DNA of 64,000 nucleotides, from NCBI GenBank assembly GCA_964017185.1, contig OZ024874.1, forward strand, positions 30,976,721 to 31,040,720, written 5' to 3'. The stretch is from Rugalucina vietnamica. Lineage: Eukaryota; Mollusca; Bivalvia; Lucinida; Lucinidae. Positions 1 to 13,400 of the stretch are shown here, piece by piece. How positions within the stretch are numbered: the first letter of the stretch is position 1; every line of letters begins with the position of its first letter. A model generated the notes under the pieces. The model made no database searches. It was not told where the DNA came from and worked only from the letters and a program-made list of their open reading frames with translations. The translations under genes and the position numbers were made by a program.

Positions 1-132
1 ACAGTTCTGAATGCATCCATTCAACATTTAAAAGTGATGATTTTTACTGTTTTGAGAACAATAATTAGAATGATTTTGTTACATATTTACGTATTGACAT
101 CTACATGTACATGTTTTTCAACTCTTTTTTAG

Positions 133-3100
133 GGTTTTTCAAGCCTCAACAGATGATAGATGTGATTGGCTATGTAGCGGACAATAAGAACCCAACAATG
201 GCACATCTACAGATCATACACACCATGCCGGTGCACTTTATAGGTCGGAGTGATCCTATAACAAAACACAGAGAACCTAGGTTCAACCCAGGTATTAATA
301 AAATTTCAGACACATATTTACAGATTTCCAGGAATCTATAAAAAATTGAGCCTCTGCATGAGAAAACCAACAATTTGGGTTCCTGACCAGGTCTGATATA
401 AACCAGTCTGTACAGTCACAGGTGCAAGCTAGAAGCTTGAAATTTTGGATATAAGTAGAAGAGGAATTGCACTATCCATGTAGCAAAAACAAAGGCGCTG
501 ATCAGCTTCGCACTTACTGTGAAGCTGATCTGCGTCTTTGTTTTTGCATATGCATATTGTTGGTTTTCCCATGCGGCGGTTCATATATGATTATGCTTTT
601 GAGAGGAATAGACAATCAGTGAGTTACCAAGACTTAGTGTGTGATAAAGAAATAAAAAGAGGCATAACTACAAGCATGGCCTCAAACAAAACTCTAAGTC
701 CGAGGCTATAGAAATTTTTTCATATTCAGCTGACACAAAAATTTATACTGCTCATAAATGTTAAAATGCCAATAATTGTTGGCATCTTAGCATTTATCAG
801 AAGGATAAATTACAGGCTTTGTAGATTTAAACATGAAATTTCCATTAATTTGGGCTGTTTCAGTATTTATGAGAAATTGAAATTTCTTGCTCAGTTGAGT
901 TGAGCATGAAAATATTTTAATAACCTCGGTACAAAATGACCAGGTGTGTCTCCTTAGATGCTTTCATTTAAATGTTGCTTAAAATCAAAGTCATGATAAA
1001 ATTTTATATGAAAAGTGACTCTTTAAAAAAAATAACTTACATTTCGGAGTATTTTCACCACATCTTGCACATTTTTCAGTCATCTTTCTCTTTTCCTAGG
1101 AATAACTCCATATATCAGCAATGAAGTTGGTATGTTCATCGACACTGACTTCTCCACTCTGAGCAACCAGCCGCGTAATGCCGTGGCAGGAGGAAACAAG
1201 ACTAGCCTGCACAGATACAAGAGCTCTAAGAGCATGGATGAGAACACAACCAAAGTTGCCTTCCCTAATGACAGGACCCACAGTGTCAGGCCTAGTGATA
1301 GACAGGATACTTACAGGTACGTTATTAACTCATTTAAGCCTGGCGTCCTTTTTATGGGACATAGACAAACAGAATAGCCCCAGATGTGACGCCGCAGAAT
1401 GCGGCGTCCCATCTGGAGCTATTCTGTTTGCTTAAGGGAATTTCTTCGAAAAATGGATTAAAAATTCTGAATCACTCCTAATGCCCCTAAACATGAAAGT
1501 GGACTCACCCAAATGATAATGATGGGAAAATCCAGGAAAAATCAGGGCCCAGTGGTTCAAAACTTTGTTAGCTTAACATCATCCGTTAGACCTCAACTTG
1601 TTAAGTAAATGCCGACTATGTATATTGGCAAATACACTGTTATCTTTTGTTGGTAAAATGTGAGAATCCTTTGCAATGCAAAGCTGGCTAGAGGCTTGAA
1701 TTTTTTTATATAATAAAAAGAATTGAAGTGTATCCTTCACTAAACCATACCATGAACAATATTGTTTATTCTTATCAAAGACATTTTTTCTATTGAAAAG
1801 AAAACATCTGACAAAGGATTCTGACAAAATTTCGACATTCAAGTTTGTTTACTACTTTTTTTATGTTTTGCAGCTGCTAATTATGTTTAAAAAGCCATGG
1901 TAAAGTTTAAAGAATTTAACATTCAAAATACACATTTGAATTATTTTACCTCACAAGTGCATGAATTACTTGAAAGTAGCAATATGTTGTCTTCGGAGAT
2001 TGTAATTTCACATTTTCGTATGATTTTCAGTGGTTTACGGTATGCATAAATTTTGTGGTGCATGTAAAATGCATGTGTAGATTATATATCTTAAGTAGAA
2101 GTGTGTTCATACTACATACTGTTTCGTCTGTAGAATTGTGTTTATACATTTATACCAAATTTCATTCCTTGCAGTCTTTCTTTGCTTTAAAAGGAGTCCA
2201 TTTAGAACATCTTTCTGTCTTATGTCATTAGTTTTCGAGACTTTGTGTACCCAGATGTTGTAAAAATTTCACAAGTACGCTGCCCCTGCTGTCTTGTTAC
2301 GCTTATGAGTAAATACCAGCCAAAGATTCCAGTAATAGCCCCTGAGTCAAGGGAGAGGTATTAAAATGCACATTATGGGATTATTGATCTTTGATTTCTG
2401 AGGGCTGCTTATAAAAACAGAGATTGTGGGTCATTGGTTTAGGAAGCACGGCTTAGAAAAATTTGGTTTTGTGAGAACACTTATATTGGTAAAAAAAAAT
2501 CTTATGCTGTGTAGTCTAAATGATGATAAACAATTTCATTTTATGCCTGTCTACAAACAAAAAGATCTGTACATTTGCACATTGTGATGCCTTCATTCAA
2601 TGCTGGGGTTAGTTATTATTATGTTTGACAATAATGATAGCTAAATAATGAACTATAAGTTTTATAGTGTTATTTAGTATTTTGCAAACACTAGATTCGT
2701 AAAATTGCAATCATTTAAAAGTATTATTTTGGATCTAAAGCAATAGCAAGAATGCTTGTGTCATATATACTATAGTAGCATCTTGAGGTCCTATTTCTAT
2801 GGTGATAGAAAGCAGTTTTGCTTTGCTTTTGGAGAATTGTCTAAAATTTATGGTGTTTTCTTTAGATGGTCGGGTTCCTTTGCCAAATAATTCCCTTTGC
2901 CAATAGTTTCTTGCTTGGGTGTCATTCAACCTTGCATGCACCTTCTCTTGCTTTCAGAGTACACTTTCTAAGAACTTGTGTGTGAAATAGAAAACATCAG
3001 ATACCATAGCATGCTTATTTGGATGTTATTATCAGTTATGTCATATAAGGCTCATCCTAAGAAGATTGCTCTATACATATAATGTAATCAGAAAAGGTAC

Positions 3101-6100
3101 TTGCCTGTCTATGCTTCAGCGTGCAATCTAGTCAGTGCATTTTCTACACTCTTTGAATAGTGGAATATCTAAAGTTTTTACATTATAATTTCATGCTAGT
3201 ATGATGTTTAAGCGGGTCTGTTTATGTTTTTCCTTTTCCGTATTCTGGTGAACTATTTTATGCTTCTTTAGACAGAGCATACAGTTTCTTTTTTAAGATT
3301 ATAAAAAGCTGATGCAAATTTTTCTTATGATTAATCTATGATGCAAGAATAGCAAATGTCAGAGAATTTTGTCATCACGATAACATGTCCATGTAATGTA
3401 TATATATATATACCTTGTCGAGGTGGTTCTAACGTCTATGCACAATGTATGTTTTTGAGCTAAAAATAAGAAAATTATCAAAATATTTCTATTGAAAATT
3501 TTCATTTTTTTTTTAACTTTAAAAATCTCTTTATATTGCATGGGCTTGTTTTTGTAATGACAGCTTTATGCATAAACACTGTCAGACTGGTATTCCACAT
3601 GTTACAAGCATCCTGTATTAATGAGATTATCAAGGGCAGTAGAAATGGGTAACGATTTTCACATATTTTTTTTTTTTTTCAGAAAAATATGAAATTTTGT
3701 AAAATTTGACGAAAAAATGGCTCACTGCCCTGTTGTAAATTCAAGATTCCACCAAATCTGTGTATACTGGTATTAAGGTTATCCTTTTCTATTGATATTT
3801 TACTATGTTTACTCTAACATTCCAACATTATTTCAGAACAATATTTACCCGAGAGAAGCGCCACACCTACGTTGACCCTGACTATGCCTATGTTGATGAT
3901 GATGATGTGAAGAGATATCGCCACAGAGATAGCTATGTACAACTGTTGAGAGAGATGAAAGAAAACAGGCTGAACAGGAAGAAAGCCAAGTAAGTACAAA
4001 AGTGAAGTGCATCATGAGCAAACAGAGGTGCGGCCTCAGAAAGCATTTTCATTGGATTAGACATGAAAGGTTTGAACTAAGTTACAAATAAATGCTCTTA
4101 ATAATTTTTACTTTAAGGTATATTGATTTGGGGAAAATGCTATCTAGGTAGATCTGGCCCCGAGGTTTTTTCATGCTCAGCTCAGCTGAGACCATTATCC
4201 TGCTCATAAATGTTCAAATGCCAACAACTGTTGGCATTTGAACATTTATTAGCAGGATAAGTTACAGGTTTTGGTGATTTAAACCTAAAATTTCAATGTA
4301 TTTGAGCTATTTAAGTATCTTTGAGCATTTTAAATTTCATGCTCAGCTGAGCATGTAAAAAGTTTTATCACCCCAGGACCTGGTAAAAATGCAGATTCTT
4401 CTTGTGATTCAGGAGCAGCTATCGGTTAATGGCTTAAGGAATGTGCACTAAAAACGGTATGATTATCCAGAAGCGGGATACTTCTTTAGAAACAGTGCTG
4501 TTAGGATCTCCCAACATGGACTCGTTTGCACAAGGTCATATGAGCCGCGTCCTGAGAAAAACAGATTTTTGCCAATGCGAAAACAAAGACGCAGATCAGC
4601 TTCGCAGTAACTGCAAAGCTGATCAGCGCCTTTGTTTTCGCTACACAGATAATACAATTCATCTTCTTCCTAAATCCGAAATTTCAAGCTTCTATCCATC
4701 CGGTTTGTGTCTTACCTGATCGGAAACCACGAAGACTGGTTTTTCGGCTCATATTGCAGTACAGCAAATCAAATTCAAAAACAATATATGTCACTTTAAT
4801 AGAGCAGGTTGAATGGCCTGCCAGATGCACTTACATGTTTTTATAATGTAAATATTGATATTTTAATATTTTCACAGAGAATTCAAAGCAACTAACACAG
4901 CAGCAGATATTGGTATCAAGCCAGCAGCAGGAATACAACCAAGAAAACTCAAACTGGAAGAGATCAAACCTGACCCAAGAAGTGAGTTCTCTACTTGGTC
5001 TAAACATTAATATTGTGTAAAATTCCTTATTCTAGACAATTTTCAATGGCATTTTTGGTTATTATAAATACTGTTGTGTATAGATCTTTAAATGATTGAA
5101 TGTGAAGCAACATATTAATGTGTACAAAATATGCCAACAGACTTGGAACCTTATCATTAACATTTGGACTGCTCTGGCTACCTTTGTCCTGTAAATAGCT
5201 TGCTTAGAATACTTACCACTAAAAGGAACTGCTATGGCAATAGATTAAGAAATATGTGCTGCATCATGAGAACTGTTACTGCACAGCTGACCAGCGCCAT
5301 TGTTTTTGCTACTCAGCTAGTGTCTTCTTGTTAAATCCAAAATTTGAAGTTTCTAGCCCTCTTCTGCACAGACCGGTTTGTGTCGGACCTGGTTGGATAC
5401 TTCGAAGACCAGTTTTCTCATGTCGCAGCTCATATGTATTACATTGTATTAAGAGGGTACCTGTTGTTAGAACTGTTAAATAACAAGCAGAACTTTGTTT
5501 CAATATCTTTTCAAGGTATAAGGTACTGATTTTAGTAAAATGGCTTTGTTCCAGTTTCTGTAATTCTTTTTCTCAGGTCCCACACCTCCTAATGCAGACT
5601 TCAAATTACTCAGCAGCAAGACATTGTCAGATGCACAAATGGCAGTAACAAATAAACCAGTAAGAATATTTTGCTCTATTTTTAAATTGGTTTGTTGTAT
5701 TATATCTATCTATCTTCATATACTGAGTCAATCAATTTCTGATCATCATCTCGGGTGATGTCAGGTTATACATTTATATTAGAGTATTTATATTTGGGTT
5801 GATGATGTTAAATTTTGGAAATTTTCTTTTTGTCCCAGTACTATTGACTATTCCCAATCTTTTCATTGTGTTTCTTGAGTTGGTGATCAGCTATGTGAAA
5901 TACTTATATGTACATGAGGCTGTCTTCAAGCATTAAGGTTTGTTATAGGTGATATTTCACACAAGTACATTCTAATCGGAAATAAGTTTTTATGAGAGAC
6001 CATGTGAAATTGCACTTGAGATAATCTTTTAATTTTTACATATTTATTTTTATTTTATTTTTTTTTTTTCAGGTCCGAGATGGTCTGAATGCAGTGCCGA

Positions 6101-7420
6101 CAACAGCACAGGAGAAGATAGATTGTGGAAGATTCTTAACCCCTCAGGAACAACATCAAGTTATCATTGGTATGTTGTTTTAGCGTTTTATCATGGGAAC
6201 ATCTCTATGAGAACTTGGCCCCATCAAACCCCAAGTTGTAAAGTAAAAAAGAGAAGCCATGTAGGGAAATGTTGCTTTTCAAATAGGGAGAATGAGTAAA
6301 CAAAGAGGGAAAGTCTTAAATTTTGGAGGAAGATCTTAAATTAGGAAATTCTGAAATTGAAAATTAGGGAGATAACTCATACAGTTTCCTTGAGAAGAAC
6401 AAGTCTTAACATCAGTGTGTTGTTTTTACAGGTCCACCAATTCTAGACTTTGGTCAGGTTTGTCTGAGATCCATCACCACCAAGAATCTCAACATTGTCA
6501 ACAACCTTGACAGACATGTCCTTGTTGTGGCTCAGGTATTGTCTTCTTCTTTATTTCGCCAACAGAAGTTATCAGGGGCCAGTTGCTCAAATTCAATGAT
6601 GTTGTTAATTAACGATTTGTTAAATTTTCAAATGGCAATATTACAAATACACTGCTATTTTTGTTGAAAAAATGTGTGAATCCTTTGCAAAGGATTCACA
6701 CATTTTATCAACAAAAATAACGGTGTATTTGCTAATGTTTTCAGAATTTACTTGACGAGTTGAGGTCTTCACGATGAAGTTAAGCTAACAAAGTTTTGAA
6801 CAAGTGGGCCCTGTTATTTTTTATATTTTATGATTTCTTTGTTGTTGATTTTTTATATTGATAGAATCAAGTAGAAAACATAAAGTCACCACCTTTCTAA
6901 TATTTTTTAGACTATTCATCCAGTTAGAAAAATAAATTAAGAATCCCATATTACAAAAGCTCGCTGAAGGGATTCATATAGTGTGCCTGTCATATATGAG
7001 CCGCGTCGCGAGAAAACCAGATCTTGCCATTGCGAAAACAAAGGCGCAGATCAGAGATCAGCTTCGCAGTTAAGCGGCTTTGTTTTCACTTCACATATAG
7101 TACAGTTCCCCTGCTTTCTAAATCCAAAATTTCCAGGCTCTAGCCATCCTCTGTGGCTGCACAGGCCGGTTTGTGTCAGTCTGACACTGTCAGACCTGAT
7201 CAGAAACCCCGGAGACAGGTTTTCTCGCATCATGTACAAGAGTAGGTTTTCTATTGTCAGACAAAGTCTTATATCTGATCTATGATTTCCTTATTTTTGC
7301 TTGTCAGATTGATTGCCGAGAACTAAGACAGAGCAGTCCACTATCACAAGTTGTGCCACCAAAATCTAAGGCTCATCTACCCATCATATTTGAGTCTAAT
7401 GTCAAACAGAAGTTCCAAAG
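133..7420 (+). CDS. CFAP47: CFAP47 exons 1-8 of the window (residues ~1-343 of the visible product)
   Basis: Exons: 133-291, 1100-1316, 3837-3989, 4878-4981, 5577-5659, 6073-6169, 6432-6535, 7308-7420. Exon 1 begins with two bases of a split codon, so at least one exon lies further left. Exons 1-6 encode a hydrophilic stretch including an acidic run (Tyr-Val-Asp-Asp-Asp-Asp-Val) followed by a basic helix in exon 3 (residues ~125-175). Exon 7 (residue ~271 on) opens a typical ASH module with Leu-Asp-Phe-Gly-Gln-Val, and exon 8 continues it. The 2.5 kb intron after exon 2 holds MITE remnants at 1330-1535, 1544-1685 and 3371-3560; the rest is AT-rich sequence in which I see nothing. Confidence 0.88.
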
Positions 7421-10400
7421 GTTAGTTTTGAGGATCAATCATAATTAGTATGTTTTCATATCTTACATGAGTAGAGATATTCCTACAGAGGATCTAAAGA
7501 CCACATCTCACTGCCATGCGATAGCATTGTGAACATTTTGCAAATCCAGTCAAGGAACAGTTGTTCACAGTATTGTGAACATTTTGCAAATCCAGTCAAG
7601 GAACAGTTGTTCACAGTGTTGTGAACATTTTGCAAATCCAGTCAAGGAACAGTTGTTCACAGTATTGTGAGCATTTTGCAATTCCAGTCAAGTTCACAGC
7701 ATTGTGGACATTTTGCAAATCCAGTCAAGGAACAGTTGTTCACAGTATTGTGAGCATTTTGCAAATCCAGTCAAGGAACAGTTGTTCACAGCATTGTGGA
7801 CATTTTGCAAATTCAGTCAAGGAACAGTTGTTCATAGCATTGTGGACATTTTGCAAATCCAGTCAAGAAACAGTTGTTCACAGCATTGTGGACATTTTGC
7901 AAATCCAGTCAAGGAACAGTTGTTCAACATTATTTAATCTTTGGTGGGAATGTCATGAGGATTCTCATGTGTGGGGAACTAGTTCCCAACAGTTTGCAAG
8001 AGAAATTTTAAGTTTCAAACATGCTTAAAATCTTTATGCAACAATATTTTTTGCAAACCTGTCATTGCGAACTTGTTCCGAGTCCCTCCCAAAACTTTGC
8101 AAATCTACAAATTTGCAACCAATTCTCGACACTCGCACAATTGTCAAACTAAGGTCACACAACTATGGGGTGACAGTCTTGAGAACAAATTGCAAACAAC
8201 TGATAACTATTTTGTGATTGTTTTGTGGTAAAATAAAACTGCAAAATTCATACATAGAGAATCTTACATGAGTGGTCATTTCATATGAAATTTATTTAAC
8301 GAGCCTTTGGCGAGTTTAATAAATTTGATATGAAATGACCACGAGTGTAAGATTCATTTTATCATATGACTTTTGATATAGGATTTTATCGCCTTCGAAG
8401 TGGACATATTTTCGATGAAAATTTACATTGTTGATACGGACGTTGTCAATGACGTTACGTATTCCCGCAAAAGTGTTAATACACGTGTGGTCATACGATT
8501 TTTATGACATGACGTTATCCACTGGAAAACTGCGACGTCATGTGATAAAAACATTTAGAGACACTCTCACGACTTTACAGGTCTGTGACCTACTCTGTGA
8601 ACAACTTCCACAAGCACCATGTGACAGTATTAGCTGAGGTGGTACCAGTTGATATAGGGCTATCTACAGAGGAGCTTGTCCTCAAACCTTCCTTTGGGCT
8701 ACCAGCTGATGCAGGTTAGATTGCTTAGAGAAAGTCTGCTCTTACCTTAAAAAATTTCATGTGGGGTTTGGTGACCTGATGTGACTAAAAATGAATTTAT
8801 TCTTGTAATTCATTTCCAAATCAGAAAATGAATTAAAAGTCTATACTATTAAGTTAGTTTCAAATATATATGTAAGTCACTAATCAATGGCATGGTATGC
8901 TTTATTTTTTATGTTTTATTGAAAATGACTTTAACATCAAGAGTAACACTTTCTAAAAACAATGCTGGTATCCAATGTTGATGTCGCACATAACCTTTTT
9001 TGTACTTCTTTATCTTAAAATTAGTGACAAACTCAGAATAGCATTATGATTTTGAAAATTAATGTGAAAATCATTTTTTTCTTCTTTTTTTTTTTTTTTT
9101 AAAAATATGCAAAGTTATCCCGTACATCTGTTTTGCCTGCAAATAAATCAGCTTAAATGTGTGCATTCATGTATGATTTTGTTACAGGATTCCGAGGTGT
9201 AGTAACCCTATATAACAAGCTAAACTATCCAGCAGAGTTTACCTGGGCTCCTAACCTAGGGGAGAAAGGCACAGCATTCTCAATAAGACCAGCCACAGGT
9301 AGGAAAGAGAGACAGAGATGCTGCTCTGAATGTTTGTTGTTTATAAAATCTTCACAACTCTCATGGTTGGTTTGTTGGTTGATTTTATGTTTGATGTCCC
9401 ACTAAACAGCTAAGGTCATGAACTCAGTTTAAAGTCTCATCTGAAAGGCTTGAGAAGCCTGCAATCAAACCCGTAATCCCTGGTTTACAAGCCACTATGT
9501 CACAGGGGCTTCTCACTTATGTCACAGGGGCTTCTCACTCTCTTTATAAAGAAAGAATACTTCACTTGAGCAGGTTAGTTTATTGATATCATATTATTTT
9601 TATTTCACTTATTATTTTACATTTGGAGATTAATATATTTGATTCAAAATAATATTTATTTGATAAATTTCATAGGAAAAAAATGCCTTCAAAGATGAAA
9701 ATATTGACATAGCTGCATATTTGTGCTCTTTACAGGACAGTTAAGTAGAACACATAGGCTCAAAAAGCCTCTTATTTAAAACTTAGGATTACATTTCTGC
9801 CATGCACATCATATTTTATCCTTGATATTTTAGGTGTGGTAGAGCCCGGCAAAGACCTGGATTGTGAAGTTGTCTGGCATCCCTCATTCCTTGCACCAGA
9901 AGATGGCTCATTCAGCCTTACTATACATGGTGGAAACACACTACAACTGAGCTGCAGGGCAGAGGTAAATTGGCCTCAGTTGTAATTGCCAACACATAGC
10001 CTTAAGAAACAGTCACATTTATTACAGTTACATTACATGCACTGTTGCAGTGTAGAAGTTTTTGCCATGTGATTGCTCGTCACATTCAGATTGATGCAAC
10101 TTACTGCTTATTTCTACAGCTCAAAAAGAGCAATTGTTATTAATTATTGGTGATAGAAATGTGCGTTAAGTACTGGTAACCTGCCTCTGGGAGGCTTGCT
10201 CAGATCCCATGTGGCTAAGATAATTGACCATTCCAGCATGACCTCAGCTGTTGACAGTAGACATGAGGGACCAAATCAAACAACCACAAAGCAGATGAGT
10301 CTCAGAGAGAAAATAGTTTACTGAAGAAAAGTTCCATACATTTTTCCAGTGAGAGTGACAGAATATTTTCTTCAACTGTGGAAGTGGATAAAACATAAGG

Positions 10401-13400
10401 AGATGGTCTCTTCATAAACATGATGGCTAACTAATTAGTAAATACTTGTATATTTTATTTCTGTGCTTTAAATATGCTTTGTCTTTTTTCAGTTGGGTCC
10501 AACCCATGTACAGTTTGTAGAGAGAAGGATTATGTTTGGCCAGGTACCTGTCAATCTGTGTACTACCAGAACTGTTCTATTGGCTAACACAGGACAAAAC
10601 CACGCCTACTTCCAGGTAATTTGCATATTTCATAACTATTGGGTCCAACCCATGTACAGTTTGTAGAGAGAAGAATTATGAGGTACCTGTCAATCTGTGT
10701 ACAACTAGAACTGTTCTATTGGCTAACACAGGACAAAACCACGCCTACTTCCAGGTAATTTGCATATTTTGTAGTGAGTGTGTGAGCGAGCAAGTGTTTG
10801 GATGAGTGTGTAGAAATATATATTCATATAGCTAGTATTGCATGCTTGTTTTATATGATTTTTCACCTGTTTGACAGAAAATTGAACTTTGTCTATGGAA
10901 AAACAATCTATGCACCAAATTCAAACTATCTTCATTCTTGCAGGTGAATGACCCCAACCCCTTCCCAGGGTTACAGGTCAGTCCCTTACATGGTGTTGTG
11001 CCTGTGGGTGGCTATGCTGAGCTGCAGGTGAAACTGACCCCAGACTCCATCCTGAAGTTTGACACCAGGGTCCAGGTGTCGGTGAAAGGTTGTAAGAACC
11101 TGGAACTAAGGATGGGTGGGACAGTGGAACCACCGTGTGTGGATATTGACTTGGTAAGGAAATATGTACATGTACCATTAGAATAGCATCGCATGTATGT
11201 GTGGATTGTAAGTGATTTATGTAAAAAAAAATAGATGTTTGTACTTGTGACATGAAAAGAGTTTGAAATATGATTATATCAATTGAAAATGAATCTTTTA
11301 GTTTTGTCATTAAATGGAGTTGAAAGACTCAAAGAATTAAACAAATTGACAGGTTGTACTGTACAGTGTAAATATGAAATTAAAGCTGGATTTTTGTAGT
11401 AGGGTAATTCTTCTAACTCTTTATAAGAACTTAGAGTTAAGCTGCGAAAATCTGAATTTCTAAACAGGTTTTAGTAAATTTTCTTTGTTTTTGAGCAAAA
11501 ACTATCATGGTTTGTTTGATATTTCAGGCCTCCTTCCATTTTGGTGGTGTATATTGTGGTTCTGGGTCTACAATGCCTTTCAAGCTCACAAACAAGGTGA
11601 GCTTATCAAAACTGTCCATTATATTACCTATACCTCACACTGAATTTATAAAATGTATATGTTGAAGACACCTTTTCGATAGTATATGCAAAATAAAGTA
11701 TAATGATGATTTACTATATTTGCAACATCTAGTAAAATTTCTGTAACTGAAATTGAAACAATCAAGCACATGTAATTGCTAGTTTACTTCAAGACAAAGA
11801 GTCTAAATGCCTCCTATTTCTGCAGATGCTGACCAAATCCAAGCTAGAGTTTGACTTGACGAGATACAAGGACTTTACTCTCAATTTCCCTGGATATCAA
11901 ACACAAGGTACAAACATAATTATGCCATTTCAGTTTAAGCTCCCTGACAGATACTGTCAGCATTTTCAAAACCTTAATAAACCCGTATCCAGATTTGACC
12001 TGCCATAAAAGGGTAACTGCACAATCACTACTTGAAATTTTGATCTATATGGAAAGACTTTTTGTGGTCCAAACATATGGCTGAACTGTTTAGATGTTCT
12101 CTTGATGCAGTTCATATGACTCTAACCTGCCCACTTTATCTCCTGCATAAGCTACATTAAGCCTGAACTTTATAAGCTAAATGTCATTCTATCTGCCCTG
12201 TTTTGCAGAATGATCTACAATGTTGCTGTTCAGATAAGCATAAAGGCATATTTCTCAAAAAGGAACATTTAAAAGTAGCTCTTACTTACATTTTAACGAT
12301 AGTATTCTACAACCTTTTATAATTGTGTTGATAATTGTGGGTGTTTTGCCTTTCAGAGGACTACAGTTTCCAGATGTTAAACCCAGGGATGTACTCTATA
12401 ACATTACAGCCAGAGGAGATTGTGGAAGGGGAACTCATATTCATGCCTACTGAGGTACCTTGTTATTTTCTTTGTTTTCCATGGTTTTAGCCATTACAAT
12501 ATTTCTGTTTTACCATTGGTCATTACACGAACGTATCTTGAGACATTTAAGCCACACCATTCATTGGTCAGTCATTGCTGCACAACTGAAGGAATAGGTC
12601 TAGATAAACCCTGTATTGAATTCGTCTAGTGACTTTGCAATCTTTGTCTATTATTTATGACTGAGTATCTACATATTTTGAAGTGCAAACTTTTATTTTA
12701 TGCTTTCTTTGTGGTTAAATATTGTTTTCTCTCCAATACAATAATTGAAAAAACTTTTTTCACAAAGATATTGGTTCATTTTCCATTTTTAGGTTGCAGC
12801 CTATGATTTTGAACTGCCAGTTGTTATCAACAACCTGGGTGCCCCCACCCCAGCTCCCACCCCCTACCCTCCCACACCAGCACCTTCCATGAAGAACAGC
12901 ATTCAACACATCATTAACCCCAAGCCACAGCCGGTGGTAGTTAATACACCTCGGAAACATGTGATTGCTACAGCTTTGAGACAACCCCTACAATTGTCGA
13001 CCAATAGAATTGAGATGTCAGCACCATCATCTTTCTATGATCCATCTATACAATCAGGACAAATGCAGTCCAAGGTAAGCTGTCAAACTTCAAGCCATTG
13101 CCATTGATGGAACATACACCTAGGAAATGTGATTGCTACAACTTCGAGACAGCCTCAACATTTGTTGACCAAATACATGTGAAATCTCCCATCTGAGCGT
13201 GAAAACTCCTAATAATTTGGTTCCTTTGCCAGAGACACGATTTTGAAGCAAATGAAGCCTGCATGACATGCATGAGAAAAAGTCAAATTTGATTTGTTTT
13301 CAGGAAAGCTGTCTTCAAGGTGTCCATCCAGGTCAGAGAAGGGGTCTTATGATGGTCTTTGTTAGTGTTTGCAAATCTTTTTGCATCTATTCAGTGAAGT

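Noticed and set aside
7621..8028. 135-codon open frame with a repeated peptide
   Set aside because: It is translation of the 46-bp minisatellite, which does not keep frame through all units, in the middle of a CFAP47 intron.
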